This document shows, piece after piece, positions 23,622 to 35,355 of a stretch of 64,000 nt of DNA. Position 1 is the stretch's first letter; the number at the start of each line of letters is the position of its first letter. The translations under genes and the position numbers were made by a program. The stretch lies in assembly GCA_002778195.1 (NCBI GenBank), contig PCDI01000003.1, forward strand, positions 2,935,913 through 2,999,912, written 5' to 3'. Under the pieces are notes generated by a model, which was not told the origin of the DNA, did not search any database, and worked only from the letters and a program-made list of their open reading frames with translations. The stretch is from Raffaelea ambrosiae. Lineage: Eukaryota > Ascomycota > Sordariomycetes > Ophiostomatales > Ophiostomataceae.

Positions 23622-25469
23622 ATGCATTCGTCCTCTCTACGCGCCCGCCTCTGGCTAGTGGCACCTTTTGTTGTTTTATCGGCTGCCCAGGACGACTTCC
23701 CCTACCAGCCATGTCCCCTGCTGCGGTCCTACTACCCGGCCCCCACCATCAACAAATCTTCCGAGCTGATCCAGGGCATGGCGTCCAAGTTCACTGCCAA
23801 GTTTGACGACCTGGTCGCAACCGGTTTCAGCAAAGACTTTGGCAGCATCACGCCCAACACGACCTCTTTCTCGGTGTTGCTCTACACGGGTGCCGCCGAT
23901 GCTGAAGACGACCCCATCTTCTTCGAGTACCACCACAAGGCCGACGAGGTGGTGACGCCCGGCGAACTCAACCTGGACACCGTCTTCCCTCTGGGCTCGC
24001 TGACGCAAGTGTTTACTGTCTACATGTGGCTCATCCGCATGGGCGACAGTCACTGGGACACTCCCATAACCCGCTTCCTGCCCGAGCTAAAGACCGACCC
24101 GTCCGCGCCTTCGCTGGCTGTCAACTGGGACGAGGTGACTGTGGGTGCTCTTGCCGGCCAGATGTCCGGCATCGCACGCGACTGTGAGTAGAATCGACGT
24201 GGCCAACTTGTAGTCGTTTATTCTTTGATGTCTGTGCTGACACGAGATACCAGCGTTTGCTTGCCACATTGGAGAACCCTGCGACTGCCAAAGTGCGTTT
24301 GACCCCCTACAGCAGCCTACAATAGTTATGCGACTGGTGCTAACTTGTCTTTTTCCAGCCTTCGTTTCTAGCTTTGCCGGCTCCATTCCGTATGCCTTGC
24401 CCGATACCACCCCCCTCCTGTCCAACGCGGCTTTCCAGGTCCTCGCCTTTGCCCTCGAACACACCTGCTCCGGCCAGGACTTCTCTGCGATTGTGTCGGA
24501 GAGCATGGTGCGGCCGCTGAACTTGACCGGCACCAGTCTTCTCAGCCCAGCTAGTGAGACCGCCGTCTTTGGCCAGAATATCCAGTCCCACACGACTGGC
24601 GAGCCTGCGTAGGTTCTTTTTTGTGCTTTCCCAGGCCGCCAGCCCACCTGCTGACTGCTTCCAGTGCCCTTGGCCTCCTCTCCACGCCCCGCGACCTCGC
24701 CACCCTGGGCCACGCCATGCTCGCCTCCCGTTTGATCGCACCCGCTCTCACCCGCCGCTGGCTCCAGCCCGTCGCCGACACTTCCAACCTCCGCAACGGC
24801 GTCGGCCGCCCCTGGGAGATCTACCACGCTGGCCAGTATGCCAACTCGTCCGTGCTCGACGTCTACACCAAGACCGGCGAGGTGGCTGCCTATGCCAGCT
24901 ACTTTGGCCTCTCGCCGGACCTGGACACCGGCTTCGCCATTCTCGCTCACGACACGTCCGGCGTCGCCCCCGACCTCAACGTGTACGCCGACTACGTCTC
25001 GCTGGCCGTCGCCCTGCTCGAAGAGCTGGCTGCCGAGCAGGTCGTCGCCCAGCTGAGCGGCAACTTTACCGGTGCCCCCGCGACCAGCGACAGGGCCGTG
25101 CTGGACGCCTCCGACGGCGGGCCGGGCATCGCCGTCACGTCGCTGGTCGTTGGCGGGGTGGATCTGCGCCGGGCCACGGCGGAGGCGGCCAACATCACAC
25201 TCGCCAATCTGGACCTGCGCGTGTACCCGAGCAACGTGGTGCGCGGATCGCAGCAGGTGTTTGTGGCCGTGTTCCAGGACCGGGCGGCACCGGTCGACCA
25301 GGGGACGCCGACGTGCATTACGTGGCAAGAAGTTGGGTCGCTGGGTGCCGGGTTCGTGGACCGGCTCGTGGTGACGTTGGATCCAGAGACGGGCAGCGCA
25401 GTGAGCCTGACAGTGCCCGGGTCAGGTATGGGCAACGGCAAAGACACCACTCTTACACGGGAGAGTTAA
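23622..25469 (+). CDS. Secreted beta-lactamase-fold protein lacking SxxK Lys and YxN Tyr
   Basis: Exons 23622-24183, 24254-24292 (39 bp), 24359-24608 and 24665-25469 join in phase to give 551 residues. A signal peptide covers about residues 1-22 (LWLVAPFVVLSAA). The family hallmark motif region reads LGS-L-T-Q (Ser126, Gln129), where class C beta-lactamase/PBP-like proteins have S-x-x-K. The second motif reads L221-S-N where Y-S/A-N is usual (TTPLLSNAAFQVL). The rest keeps the family pattern, including TGTSLLSPA and ALGLLSTPRDLATLGHAML, and a C-terminal beta-rich extension. Fungal relatives hydrolyse beta-lactams, esters or D-amino-acid peptides. With the general-base Lys and Tyr both replaced, hydrolysis by the usual mechanism is doubtful, so it may be a binding or structural protein. 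Several N-x-S/T sites fit secretion. Confidence 0.8.
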
Positions 25470-25676
25470 TGCCTTCTTGTATTCTCTCTGTCTCGTGGCC
25501 GTTATTGTTGTTTTTGAACCTCGTGATACTGTACATTTAGTAAAATAGGGAAACTGAGAGGGGATTTCGGAAGGTGAAAACCAGAAAACAAAGAAGAAGG
25601 AAGAGAAGAAAAAATTAATAGAGGAAACTGATACTCCTCAAAAATAAGGCAGAGAAAAGAAAAACAAAAAAGAAAC

Positions 25677-25683
25677 AAAAAAA
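25677..25683 (-). terminator. RNA polymerase III T-tract terminator
   Basis: Seven consecutive T on the minus strand, 10 bases after the 3' end of the tRNA-Ala gene, the usual Pol III stop. Confidence 0.7.
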
Positions 25684-25693
25684 GAATAATCCT

Positions 25694-25777
25694 GGATATG
25701 CCCGGAATCGAACCGGGGGCCTCTCGCAGTAAGCGCTGATATGCGAAGCGAGCGCTCTACCCCTGAGCTACATACCC
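25694..25777 (-). tRNA. tRNA-Ala (CGC) with 13-nt intron
   Basis: The reverse complement folds as a full cloverleaf. The acceptor stem GGGTATG pairs with CATATCC and includes the G3:U70 wobble that is the alanine identity element. The D-arm is AGCTCAGGGGTAGAGC (A and B boxes present). The anticodon stem CTCGC/GCGAG encloses the loop TT-CGC-A-T, interrupted after position 37 by a 13-nt intron (tatcagcgcttac). The T-arm contains GGTTCGATTCC. The gene totals 84 nt, 71 nt after splicing. It reads CGC (alanine GCG codons). Confidence 0.92.
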
Positions 25778-25969
25778 TGTGGATGAGCTGATGGAAGATT
25801 TTTGGGCTAATTCAGCTTATCTCATGGGGCATCGTCGACGCTGTGGTAATTCAAGTGGATATCAATAATTCCGGAGCCCCATTCTGACGCTAGACTGCGA
25901 CATTTGCCAGATGCAGATAAATTCAGAACGGAAGGCCAAACATGGTAGAATGGAAAACTCAAAGTGGAG

Positions 25970-28379
25970 CTACCTGGTGTCTTCCTGCTTGACAAAAGGA
26001 TCAACTACAACATCCGAGACCACCCGGGCTGGCGAAGGACTGAGGCACGAGGTGGTCGCGCCCCTTGTCTCCATATTGGCCGTTGGTGCTCTGGCACACT
26101 GGTCGTTTGTCGTTCCGTCAAGACGGTCGTCCGACACAGAGCCTGGCAAAGGTTCCCCTAATCCAATCCTCGGCGTGCAGAGCCTCGGCAAAGGCGGCGC
26201 TGTTTGCTCGCTTGCCGTGGTTGACCCTCTCGATGGAGATCGTAAAGGTGGCAACGATGACGCCGACGAGTCTGCGGAAACTGTGAACTGCTGGGCAGCT
26301 TTAACATGCTCATCTGGTGAATGCCCTGTCAGTCCTGGTTGGGTTGCATTGCGGTGCTGTAGAGGGCGCTTACCCATGGGTTCGGCCGTTCCCGGTTCCG
26401 AGGACAAGCCATTGACATCGAGAGCAGTGGTGGCACTGGCATCGAGGGTGGGCGTAGGAGTAGTCCACATGTTGCTAAGAAGCTGTTGTACCCCAGCAGC
26501 CTGCTCCGAGCCAGACACTACGCCGGATCGCGTCGCGAGATACTGGCCCACTCCCGGAAAATGTTCTTCCAAGTCCTGCAGGTGTTGCTTGATCGGCGCC
26601 AGAGCGTTATCCAGATACCGCGATACATCTAGAAGCATAGAGTGGGCGACGGCGCGTCGAATGGCCAGAGCGATATTCTTGCGGACGGCCACAGGGTCCG
26701 CAGACCATTCCATCTGCTCCTTGGCCACGGCCCTCATACTTTTGGCGGGATCGTCTAGAAACGTCGACATGTACGCTAGCATGTACATGCCCGAGTCGTT
26801 TTGAAGCGCCTGCGCGCGCGTACACTTTGCATAGTAGATGTGAAAGTTGCCGGTGGTGAAGCAGTGGAAGAGGAGGGAGGCGTCGCCGGGGTGGCGCCGT
26901 TGCAGAGGATCCAAAAACACTACGCCCACGTCCCCATCACGGTTCACGGCCACAATAATACAGTACCAGCAGTCGTTTTCGCGGGCAGGGATGATGTAGT
27001 ACTTGAGGGCCGAGGACATTTCGGGCCACGCGCTGATCTTGCCCTCTCGCTTCCAGTATGCCCAGAGCTTGGGGTCGACGCAGTGGGCATTCCTGTGTGC
27101 CGGCTGCACGTAGAAGCAGAGGCAGAGAGCGGCGGTGTCCGCGTTGAGGTCCACGCCGGGTTCCATCTGCTGTTTCAAATCGGACAGCTTCCATCGCCCG
27201 GCCATTCCAGGCACGTGCGCGATGACCTCTTCTAGGGAAAGAGACTCCTCCATCTGCCGGGCCCGAGGGTTGCTGGGTCGCACGGGGCGGAACAGATTGT
27301 CGTGGATGAAGCCGATCGCAGCGCCGCCGCTTTTGGGCTCCGGCCCCTGCAGAGGCCTGGGTCTCTTTACGGCTGGCATCCGCAGCGGATTCTCCAGCCT
27401 CCGCTTGATAGTCACGATCAGCGATCGCTGAAGTTGCATGCCGGACGCGTCGTTTGTCCCAGCAGCCGGGTACGGTGCCGGACCTGGGGTCGTCTCATCG
27501 GCTCTCGAAACGACGATCGATCGTGGGCCGGTGCATGTGCCGACAAGCGAGAGGGTTCCATCCAGATTGTCGCGGAAAGCACAGAACGCGTGGTGCACCT
27601 GCCCGAGGGGTGGAGTCAACGCACCGCCCACAGGGACGGGCACCAGAGGGATACACGAACAGCAAACGCACCTTGAAGTGGCGACCAAGAGAGACAACGG
27701 ATGTGTGTTCCTTGTTGCAGCTACGAACGGGACACGGCCATAGCCTGCCTTGAGTACGGGGCTTGTATTGATTCGGGAAGAGCATCCCCAGAATAGAGAT
27801 CGGCTCCGGTTGGTTGGGGCTGGAGAGCTCGTCGTATCGGCGGCCTACTGTCGCAATCTTCATTTCTTCGCCCGGATGTGAGAATGGTTCGTTCAACAGG
27901 CTGGTCTGTGAAATGTGAGACAGAAACCGTTAGCTGCAGAAAAGAGAGTCGTGTCACGATTGTCTTACACCCAAATCCTTCCGAAGACCCAAGTTTCCGA
28001 CGACTTGTCGGTACGTTTGCCGTGTATTAAGCTCGTAATCGCGGGCTATGGTCTCGAGAAGGCCGCTATTGTCGCCCGGAAGAAACAGCTCCATCAGCTT
28101 GTCTGGTTTGTCCCAGTCTTGGGACACGACGAAGACCTCGAGCAGATCATAGCGGTGCTAGCCCTTCATACGGTTACATCGCGTCAAGAATGGACACGAC
28201 CGGCAGGTGTTGCCTTTTCGAATCGCAACGCCGGGGTTGCTTTCCAAGACCAGGGGAAAAGCATCACTATACTTGCAGTTGAAAAATTTGTGGTGTTGTT
28301 GTCGGTGGACGTCAAAAGCAGCGACTGTCGCGTCGAGCTCGGCAGGAGGGTCGCAAAGCTTACAGAGCAGAGTCGGCAT
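25970..28379 (-). pseudogene. Zinc-finger, Ulp1-like paralogue B with in-frame TAG
   Basis: Exons 28379-27969, 27905-27672 and 27598-25970 align one to one with paralogue A (same intron positions) and would encode 757 residues, but codon 74 is TAG (28160-28158). After it the same frame resumes with clear similarity (VFVVSQDWDKPDKLMELFL against FVTAKNWDNTKSIRELVLA in A). The N-terminus has CKLC...HRQQH and CRSC; the C2H2 finger starts CPVRSC and crosses the exon 2/3 junction. In the Ulp1-like domain the His position is Cys425 (NDCWYCIIV), Asp445 is kept (FLDPLQRR), and the catalytic position is Ser484 (NDSGMYM), six residues after a Gln. Apart from the single stop the frame is open, so it is either a recent nonsense allele, an assembly error, or translated from a downstream ATG. 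Confidence 0.7.
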
Positions 28380-30003
28380 CGTTGCTGCGGAGGCCGGCTT
28401 GTGGAGAGTGCTGGGCGAGTGTTTGTGCGAAAGACAGCAGACTGGGTTATTTGTTATAAAAATAAAACGCAAAAATAAACGAAGCCAAAGACGACGCAAT
28501 GGTAAAAGAGGAAACAAATAAACGAATAGACCAACGACAAGCAGAAAGGTAGAAAATAAAGCAGTAGTTAATAAACAGAAGCAATACAATGAAAAGAGGA
28601 GAAAATTTCAGATAGTAAGGAGCAAACTTTGTTAGGATCTTTTCACTTGCGACAGTTTACACCATAATAGAGTCCTGCAACCCGGGGAGGTCGACGCGGC
28701 TCGCGGAAGCATTCCTGGGCCCCTTTCATTACTGTGATATGGGAAGAATGACGCTAATCAGCCGTCTTTGTTATTGCGTATAGAAAGGTGTGGGAGACAG
28801 ACTTTATAGTTGTTGAGTTCTTGGCTTATTCTTGGTTGATGACCGCACAAATGTGTGGTTTGGCGAATCCTTCACGCTGCTTTTGGTTAAGACTGTTAGC
28901 CACACAATTTGCGTCCGACAGGGGGCTTGAAATTTATTTTCTCTGATTAAGGCTTTATTAGTTTCTCCAACGTGTTTTCTCTATTTTTTTATTTTTTTTA
29001 ATGCTATGAACAGTTGTAATGTTAAAAGAGAGGGCCCTAAAAACAAGGTTGAAATAGTAGGGCCGTCAGCGAGTGCACGGACTGCTACAGGTTATAATTA
29101 CAGGGGTGGCCCTATTCCAAATCAAGCCATCCGTAAAATGCAGTAATACTAGGAACGATAGAGTTGTTAAAAATACAGCTACGTTTTAATTCCGGGGGTA
29201 AAAGAAAATGAAAGCTAAAGTCTAAAATAAAATAAAATAAACCAGAACGTAAAACTGAAAATAAGAATAATTAAGAATAAATACAAATATTTTGAAAACT
29301 TTACTTTCTCGGCATATCTTTATCTCGGCAACTTTACCCTTACTGAATTCACTTACTAAGTATCTGAAATTATCTTCAGATAAATCGTGTTACGGGTCTC
29401 CAGATGTTTCTTGTTATTATAACAAGTGCGGCTATTTAATATCATCCTAATATAAAAGACGAATCCTATCATTTAAAATTTCCTATTTCGTTTACAATCC
29501 TGCTCATACCTGTGTAACCCTGTGCTGCTCCTATGCTTCTCCTATACTGCTCTTATTATAGCCTACTTAACGCCTACGCTTCAAAATTCTAGCGTTTATT
29601 TCTGCCTCCCGCCCTTTTAAGTTATAAATAACTTTAGTACTTATAAAATCTTTTTAATCGTTACTTTTAATATAACCGAAGTTAAATTTATTAACTTTAC
29701 GCCTCTTTCGTTAATACTTAATTAACGTTATTATTACTTTTTATTAATAATTAAAATACTTTTTTAATAATATTAAACCCTTTTAATTAAACTTATAATT
29801 ATTATATTAACATATAATATAAATAAATTATTAAATAAGTTAAAAAAAAAGTATTTTTAACTTTAATACGTTTTTATTAATAAAATAATTATTAATAATA
29901 TAATTAAACCTTTACTTTTAATAACTTATTAACGTTTCGTATAATTATTAAATTTTATAACTTTATTATAATTATTTATAACTTTACCGTAATAATATAT
30001 AAC
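28380..30003. other. AT-rich, RIP-like tract next to the retroelement
   Basis: From about 28.9 kb the sequence becomes extremely AT-rich with TTAATAA/AATTATTA words and almost no CpA/TpG, as expected of heavily RIP-mutated DNA. 29600-30003 is the most extreme part. It must derive from an older repeat, but no coding trace is readable. Confidence 0.55.
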
Positions 30004-30279
30004 TGTCACGAACCGCCGTGCCGGAGCCCCACCCTGCTTGTTTATTATTTGTTTACTCGTATGCTAGCTAGCAAACCTAGCTAATCTCCTTTAAGATTAC
30101 TACCGCTTATCACCGCTATCGTAAATAGTTCTTTAAGCCGCATCTGCCTCCTAAACGTAGCTCCTTAAGCTACGTCTTCGTCTACAACCTAACCCCTACC
30201 TGCACCTTTGTAGAAGACTAGCTATCCTAAATATACTACATCTCGTCCCTGCCTACCTGTCTGCCTGCCGGCCGTAACA
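30004..30279 (+). repeat. 5' LTR (RIP-mutated)
   Basis: 276 bp. Compared by eye with the 3' LTR it differs by about twenty transitions, nearly all with A or T in this copy (for example cggacc to cgaacc, gctggcagac to gctagcaaac). Confidence 0.9.
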
Positions 30280-32404
30280 TTACGTAGCTCCTTCCTATAA
30301 GTGCCGACGAGATGCTTACGATTCCGGAACCCCCTGTTATGCCCTCCGACTCGAAAGACTTCGCTAATTCGATAGCCGCCGATCCCAAGGCTTGAATAGC
30401 TTACTTTCAAGCCACTTACGAACTTCTTCGCTAGCAAGACGAAGAATTAACTATCGCCCGCACCGAACTTGTCGCCGTTAATAGCCGCTTCGAAGAGAGC
30501 CGCTACTCTGTTAAAGGCTTAACTGAGTAACTACTCGACGCGCGTATAAACCTCGAGCACCTCCGCCGTTTACAAGCCCCGACTGTACTTACCCCCTCGT
30601 CTGCTTCCCCCCTACCCTCGTCCACTAACGTCGGCGAAGGTCGAACTCTGGCACCGCATCCTCTGATTCCTCTCGAACCTCCTTCGACCACCCGCTTTGA
30701 AAAGCTACCCGACCCTAATAAGTTCGACGGTACTCGCTCGAACCTCCGCCGCTTTAAACAAGTCGTACGAGATAAACTAACTGTTAACGTTGATCGCTTC
30801 TTTACTCTCGTCTTTCGCTTGGTTTATACAACGGGCCGCTTAATAGGCGCGGCTTACGCGTAAATTCTCTCGTACTGCTGGAACGATTACGAGATACTCC
30901 GCGACTATTATAATATCTTAAAAATCTTTAATCGAGCGTTTAAAAACCCCGATTTAGTTTAAAATTCTCGTTAAAAACTGCTTCGCTACCGTTAAACGAA
31001 TAAAGACTTTAACACCTTCTTTATTGAATTCCAACGGCTTACTATAGAAGCCGAAATACTCAACGAACAACTTTAAACCATTTTGAAAGATGCTATTTCC
31101 CGTGAGTTATACCAACACTAGATTTATGCTAATGTTCCTACATCAAACTATTACAGCTTTATAACGTTACTATAATCTCTAAACAACCACCGCCTCCGTT
31201 TAAACGCCCGAAGCTCCCTCCAACGCCCCCCCGCCGCGAACACCGCCCCTACTCGTACTCCCCAAGCGCTTATTACGACGCTAACTCCTTCGCTCTCTAC
31301 CCCGTTCGCCAAAAAGCCTAACGCCGCCCCGCTTCTCGACTCGATGGACCTGTTTTACTAACGCCGCGACACCACCCGCTAAGACCGTGGCGAGTGTTAT
31401 CGTTACGGGTCGAAAGATTATTTTATAGCCGCTTGCTCGTACCCTAACACCCGCGACCCCCGCGCGCTTAGCCTTCGTAACGCCGGCGTCTTTAGCCCTG
31501 CCGCCTCGTCTCAACACTCCTCTAACGGCTGCCGTCACCACTCGCGTGGCCGCCGCTCTCGCCGTTCTTCCAACTCTCGTTCCCCTCGACAACTATCGAG
31601 GGAAGGGGTGCGCTTGGACTAAGTCGTGTGCCAAGCCCGCTCTTCAACGCACCTTATACCGTCGTTCGAATCTCTTTAGCCGCTGTTTATAAACTTCTTA
31701 TCGAGGAAGAATATAATTAACGTTTTAACTTGATAATCCTACTCGCCGAGCTAATGGCGAAGGACCAGCTTGCCCTCTTGACGTATGCTTTGACCGACTG
31801 CGGCGTTAAAGGAAAAGCTTTTATCGACGCCGACTAAGCTTCTCGCCACCACTTGCCCTTGTACCGTTTACGTAACCCGTTCGATATCAAAGTGTTCGAT
31901 GAGAGAGTTATCGAAGCCGGCAAGTGCGAGTATTACGTACGCGCCGGTTTGAAAATCAAAGACTATCACTAAAAGAACGTTTTGTTTTTCGTTACTTAAC
32001 TAGCGCACTATCCTATCGTGTTAGGAATGCTTTGGTTAAAGCAACACGACCCGACTGTTCGCTTCGTTAAACACTCAATCACCTTCGATAACGAGTACTG
32101 CCGTACTAACTGTAATGTCTCGTCTTACTTTGAGAAAGTCCGCGCCCTACACACTGTTTCAAAGAAGAGCCGCTCGATATATTAAGACCAACGCTCGTTA
32201 GCTTTTTGCTATATAAACATCGCTTCGATTTCGAAGGAAGGAGCTACCGTTTACGTTCGTCGAAAATCTTGCCGGTTTTATACTACTACTTTAAACACCT
32301 TAGACCAACTTTTGAGCGCTTCGAAAGCTAGGCCGCTACTCTTTGTTCTATCGCCGGAGATTGCCGACTTCGTCGACGTCTTCTCTTTTTAAGAAGTTAA
32401 TAAA

Positions 32405-33154
32405 TTGCTTTCGTATCGCTCGATGAACCACTATATTACGTTAAAAGAGGGCGTTATATTGCCGTACGGCTTTCTTTACTCTATGTCGCGAGAAGAGCTC
32501 CGCGCGCTACGAGAATGGTTGGATGAGAATCTTCGAAAAGGATTCATTCGGCCGAGTTCGTCCCTTGTCGCCTCTCTTATCCTGTTTGTAAAGAAGAGCG
32601 ACGGTAGCTTACGCTTTTACGTCGACTACCGCGCTTTAAACGCCGTTACTATTAAAGACCGATACCCGCTGCCTTTAATTAGGGAGACCTTAAATAACCT
32701 GTTTGAGATGAAATACTATAGTAAGATAGATATCGTCTCCGCCTTCAACGAGCTCCGCGTTAAAGAAGGAAAAGAGTACTTAAACGCATTTCGCACTCGA
32801 TTTAGCCTGTTTGAGAGCTTAGTTATGCTATTCGGGCTCACCGGCGCCCCGTTAACCTTTCAACGTTATATTAACGCCTTTTTACGAAAACTCTTAGACT
32901 TAATTTACACTATATACTTAAATAACATCCTGATTTATAGCCGGACCCGTGAAGAACACACGGAACATGTTCGCGCCGTCTTAACACGCTTACGCGAGGC
33001 TGGCTTGTACGTTAAGGCTTTTAAATGCGAATTTTACTATATCGAGACTAAATTCTTGGGCTTGATTATCGGCCGCGACGACATTCGTATAAACTTAGCT
33101 AAGACACAGACGATTCGAGACTGGCCCGCCTTAACCTGCTTAACCGACGTTTAA
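32405..33154 (+). pseudogene. Reverse transcriptase fragment with dead YLNN active site
   Basis: An open stretch of 249 residues inside the element. It carries the Ty3/gypsy RT blocks: VKKSDGSLRFYVDYRALN, DRYPLPLI, YSKIDIVSAFNELRV, and FGLTGAPLTFQRYIN. The catalytic YLDD box reads YLNN (32915-32926): both metal-binding aspartates have become asparagine through G-to-A change. The frame ends at a TAA that replaces a Gln codon, after which RNase H sequence continues. It cannot encode an active polymerase. Confidence 0.9.
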
Positions 33155-33899
33155 GCCTTCTTAAGCTTTGTTAACTTTTACCGCCGTTTCATCGCCGACT
33201 TCTTTAAGATCACTACACCGCTAACCCGCTTAACTAAAAAAAATACTCCCTTCGCGTGGGATACCGCTTGTTCTAACGTATTCGAATTGTTGAAATCCCG
33301 CTTTGTAACCGCCCCTGTTTTAACCCATTTCGAATAAGAAAAAGACGTGATTTTAAAGACTGACTCCTCCGACTACGTCTTCGCTAACGTTATGTCCTAA
33401 TACGGTGACGACGGCGTCTTACACCCTATCGCTTTTTACTCGAAAAAGCTCACCGCCACGGAATGTAACTACGAGATCTACGACAAAGAGTTGCTCGCTA
33501 TTATTCGCTGTTTTGAAGAGTGGCGCTTTGAGTTGAAGGGGGCTCCCTCACTTGTTAAAGTCTTAACCGACTACCGAAACTTAGAATACTTTACTTTTAC
33601 GAAGCTGCTTAACCGCCGCTAAGCCCGCTGGTCCGAGTTCTTATCCCGCTTCAACTTCCAAATCCACTACCGCCTCGGAAAGCAAGGTGTTAAGCTTGAC
33701 TCTTTAACACGAAGATTAGGAGATCTCCTTAAGGAGGGGGATATACGCTTCTTGTACCAAAGTTAGACGGTCTTAAAACGGTAAAACCTCGTTCCAAACC
33801 TTTGATTTCACGCACTGCTCCTGCTTCCTAACTTACACGACTTGTTTCGATAAGCGTACGAAGCCGACCCGATCCCTCGTTAAGCCTTAAAAGCCTTAG

Positions 33900-34700
33900 C
33901 CGACTCAGAGACGCACCGCTTACTCACCCTAACCCTCGCGGAGTGTACTAACCGCTACGAATACTTATACGTACGAAACCGGATGTACGTTTTTAACCAC
34001 GACGACTTAAAAGCTAACCTACTTCGCTGTTATTACGATTACCCGGCTTCGAGCTACCTCGGCCGCTTTAAAATATATAAATTATTATTCTGCGAGTACT
34101 ATTGGCTCGACATAGCCCGTTACGTTACTCGTTGGGTGAGGAAGTGTTATACTTGCCGTAAGGCCGCTTCGTTTCGAGACGGTTAAAAAAGACTTTTACA
34201 CCCCTTACTCGTTCCTAATCGAGCTTAGCGTAATATTTTTATAAACTTTATTACACACCTGTTTAAAAGCTACGGTTATAACGCTATTATGATTATAGTC
34301 GATCGGTTAACTAAGATGCGCTATTTAATCCTTTACTACGAAACCTGTAACGTAAAGAACGCTGCTCACCTATACCTAAACCACGTTTAAAAGCTTTACG
34401 GCCTGTTTACGACGATCGTGTCGGACTAAAGAATACAATTCGTTATAGAATTTTGGCGCAGCCTTGCTCGCTTACTAAAGATTACGCTCGCCCTGTTTAC
34501 GGTACACCATCCCGAGACCGACGGTTAAACGGAAAGAATTAACTCCGTTTTAAAACAATACCTCCGCGCTTACGTGGCTTACTTATAAGATGATTGAAAC
34601 GTATGGTTGCCGCTAACCGAGTTCGCCGATAACGCTCACCACTCCGAAACTACCGGCTTGTCCTCGTTTTACGCCAACTACGACTTCGAGCCCCGGTTGG
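33900..34700 (+). pseudogene. Integrase remnant of the retroelement
   Basis: Includes a readable HHCC-type zinc-binding part at 33983-34186 (RKCYTCRKAASF) and a damaged DDE core (IIVDRLTKMRY for the first Asp; later VHHPETDG). It is interrupted by several TAA/TAG codons. It continues into a clean stretch, 34607-34939 (FADNAHHSETTG, FEPRLGFEPIEDLP), typical of the integrase C-terminal region. Confidence 0.8.
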
Positions 34701-35059
34701 GTTTCGAGCCCATCGAAGACCTGCCCGACACACCGCAATCCCGAGATGCTGCCCGCTTCGTTGCCCGCATGAAGAAGATCACCGAGTTAACTCGAAACGA
34801 GATGGCCGCCGCGCAAAACCGCTACGAAGAGCAAGCCAACCGGCACCGACAGCCCCCTCGCTTATTTAAGGAAGGCGAGTACGTCTGGTTAAACGCCCGC
34901 ACCCTAACTACCGCCCGCTCGACGAAGAAGTTAAACTAAAAGAACCTCGGCCCGTACCGTATTTCTAAGGTTGTTAGCCCGTATGCTTACAAGTTAAACC
35001 TGCCCGCCTCTATCCGAGTCCACCCCGTCTTCTACGTCTCCCGCTTCCGCATAGCCGAC

Positions 35060-35314
35060 ATGTTTGACCCAGTTCCCGGTCAAACTCGCCCGCCGCCGCC
35101 GCACGTCGAGGTCGCTAACGAGACTGAGTACGAGGTCGCTAAGGTCCTCGACTNCAAGCTCGATCGCCGAGGGCGTGGACCCCCCCGCTTAAAGTACGTG
35201 GTCCGCTGGGTCGGTTACGAAGACCCGACCACCGAACCCGTTAAGTACTTAACGAATGCTAAGCAACTCCTAGACAACTACCACCGCCGTTACCCCGACA
35301 AGCCTGGTCCCTAA
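35060..35314 (+). pseudogene. Chromodomain at the C-terminus of the element's polyprotein
   Basis: 84 readable residues. After PVPGQTRPPPPH comes a chromodomain (YEVAKVLD, LKYVVRWVGYEDPTTEP, LLDNYHRRYP). Chromodomains in this branch direct integration to chromatin marks. One base (35154) is N. The upstream frame is cut by a TAA at 34937-34939 just before KNLGPYRI. RIP damage is minimal here. Confidence 0.85.
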
Positions 35315-35341
35315 CCTTCGACCTCGACGAAGCTCGGTCGT

Positions 35342-35352
35342 AAAGAGGGGAG
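35342..35352 (+). other. Polypurine tract of the retroelement
   Basis: aaagaggggag lies three bases before the 3' LTR, the expected site for plus-strand priming. Confidence 0.6.
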
Positions 35353-35355
35353 TAC

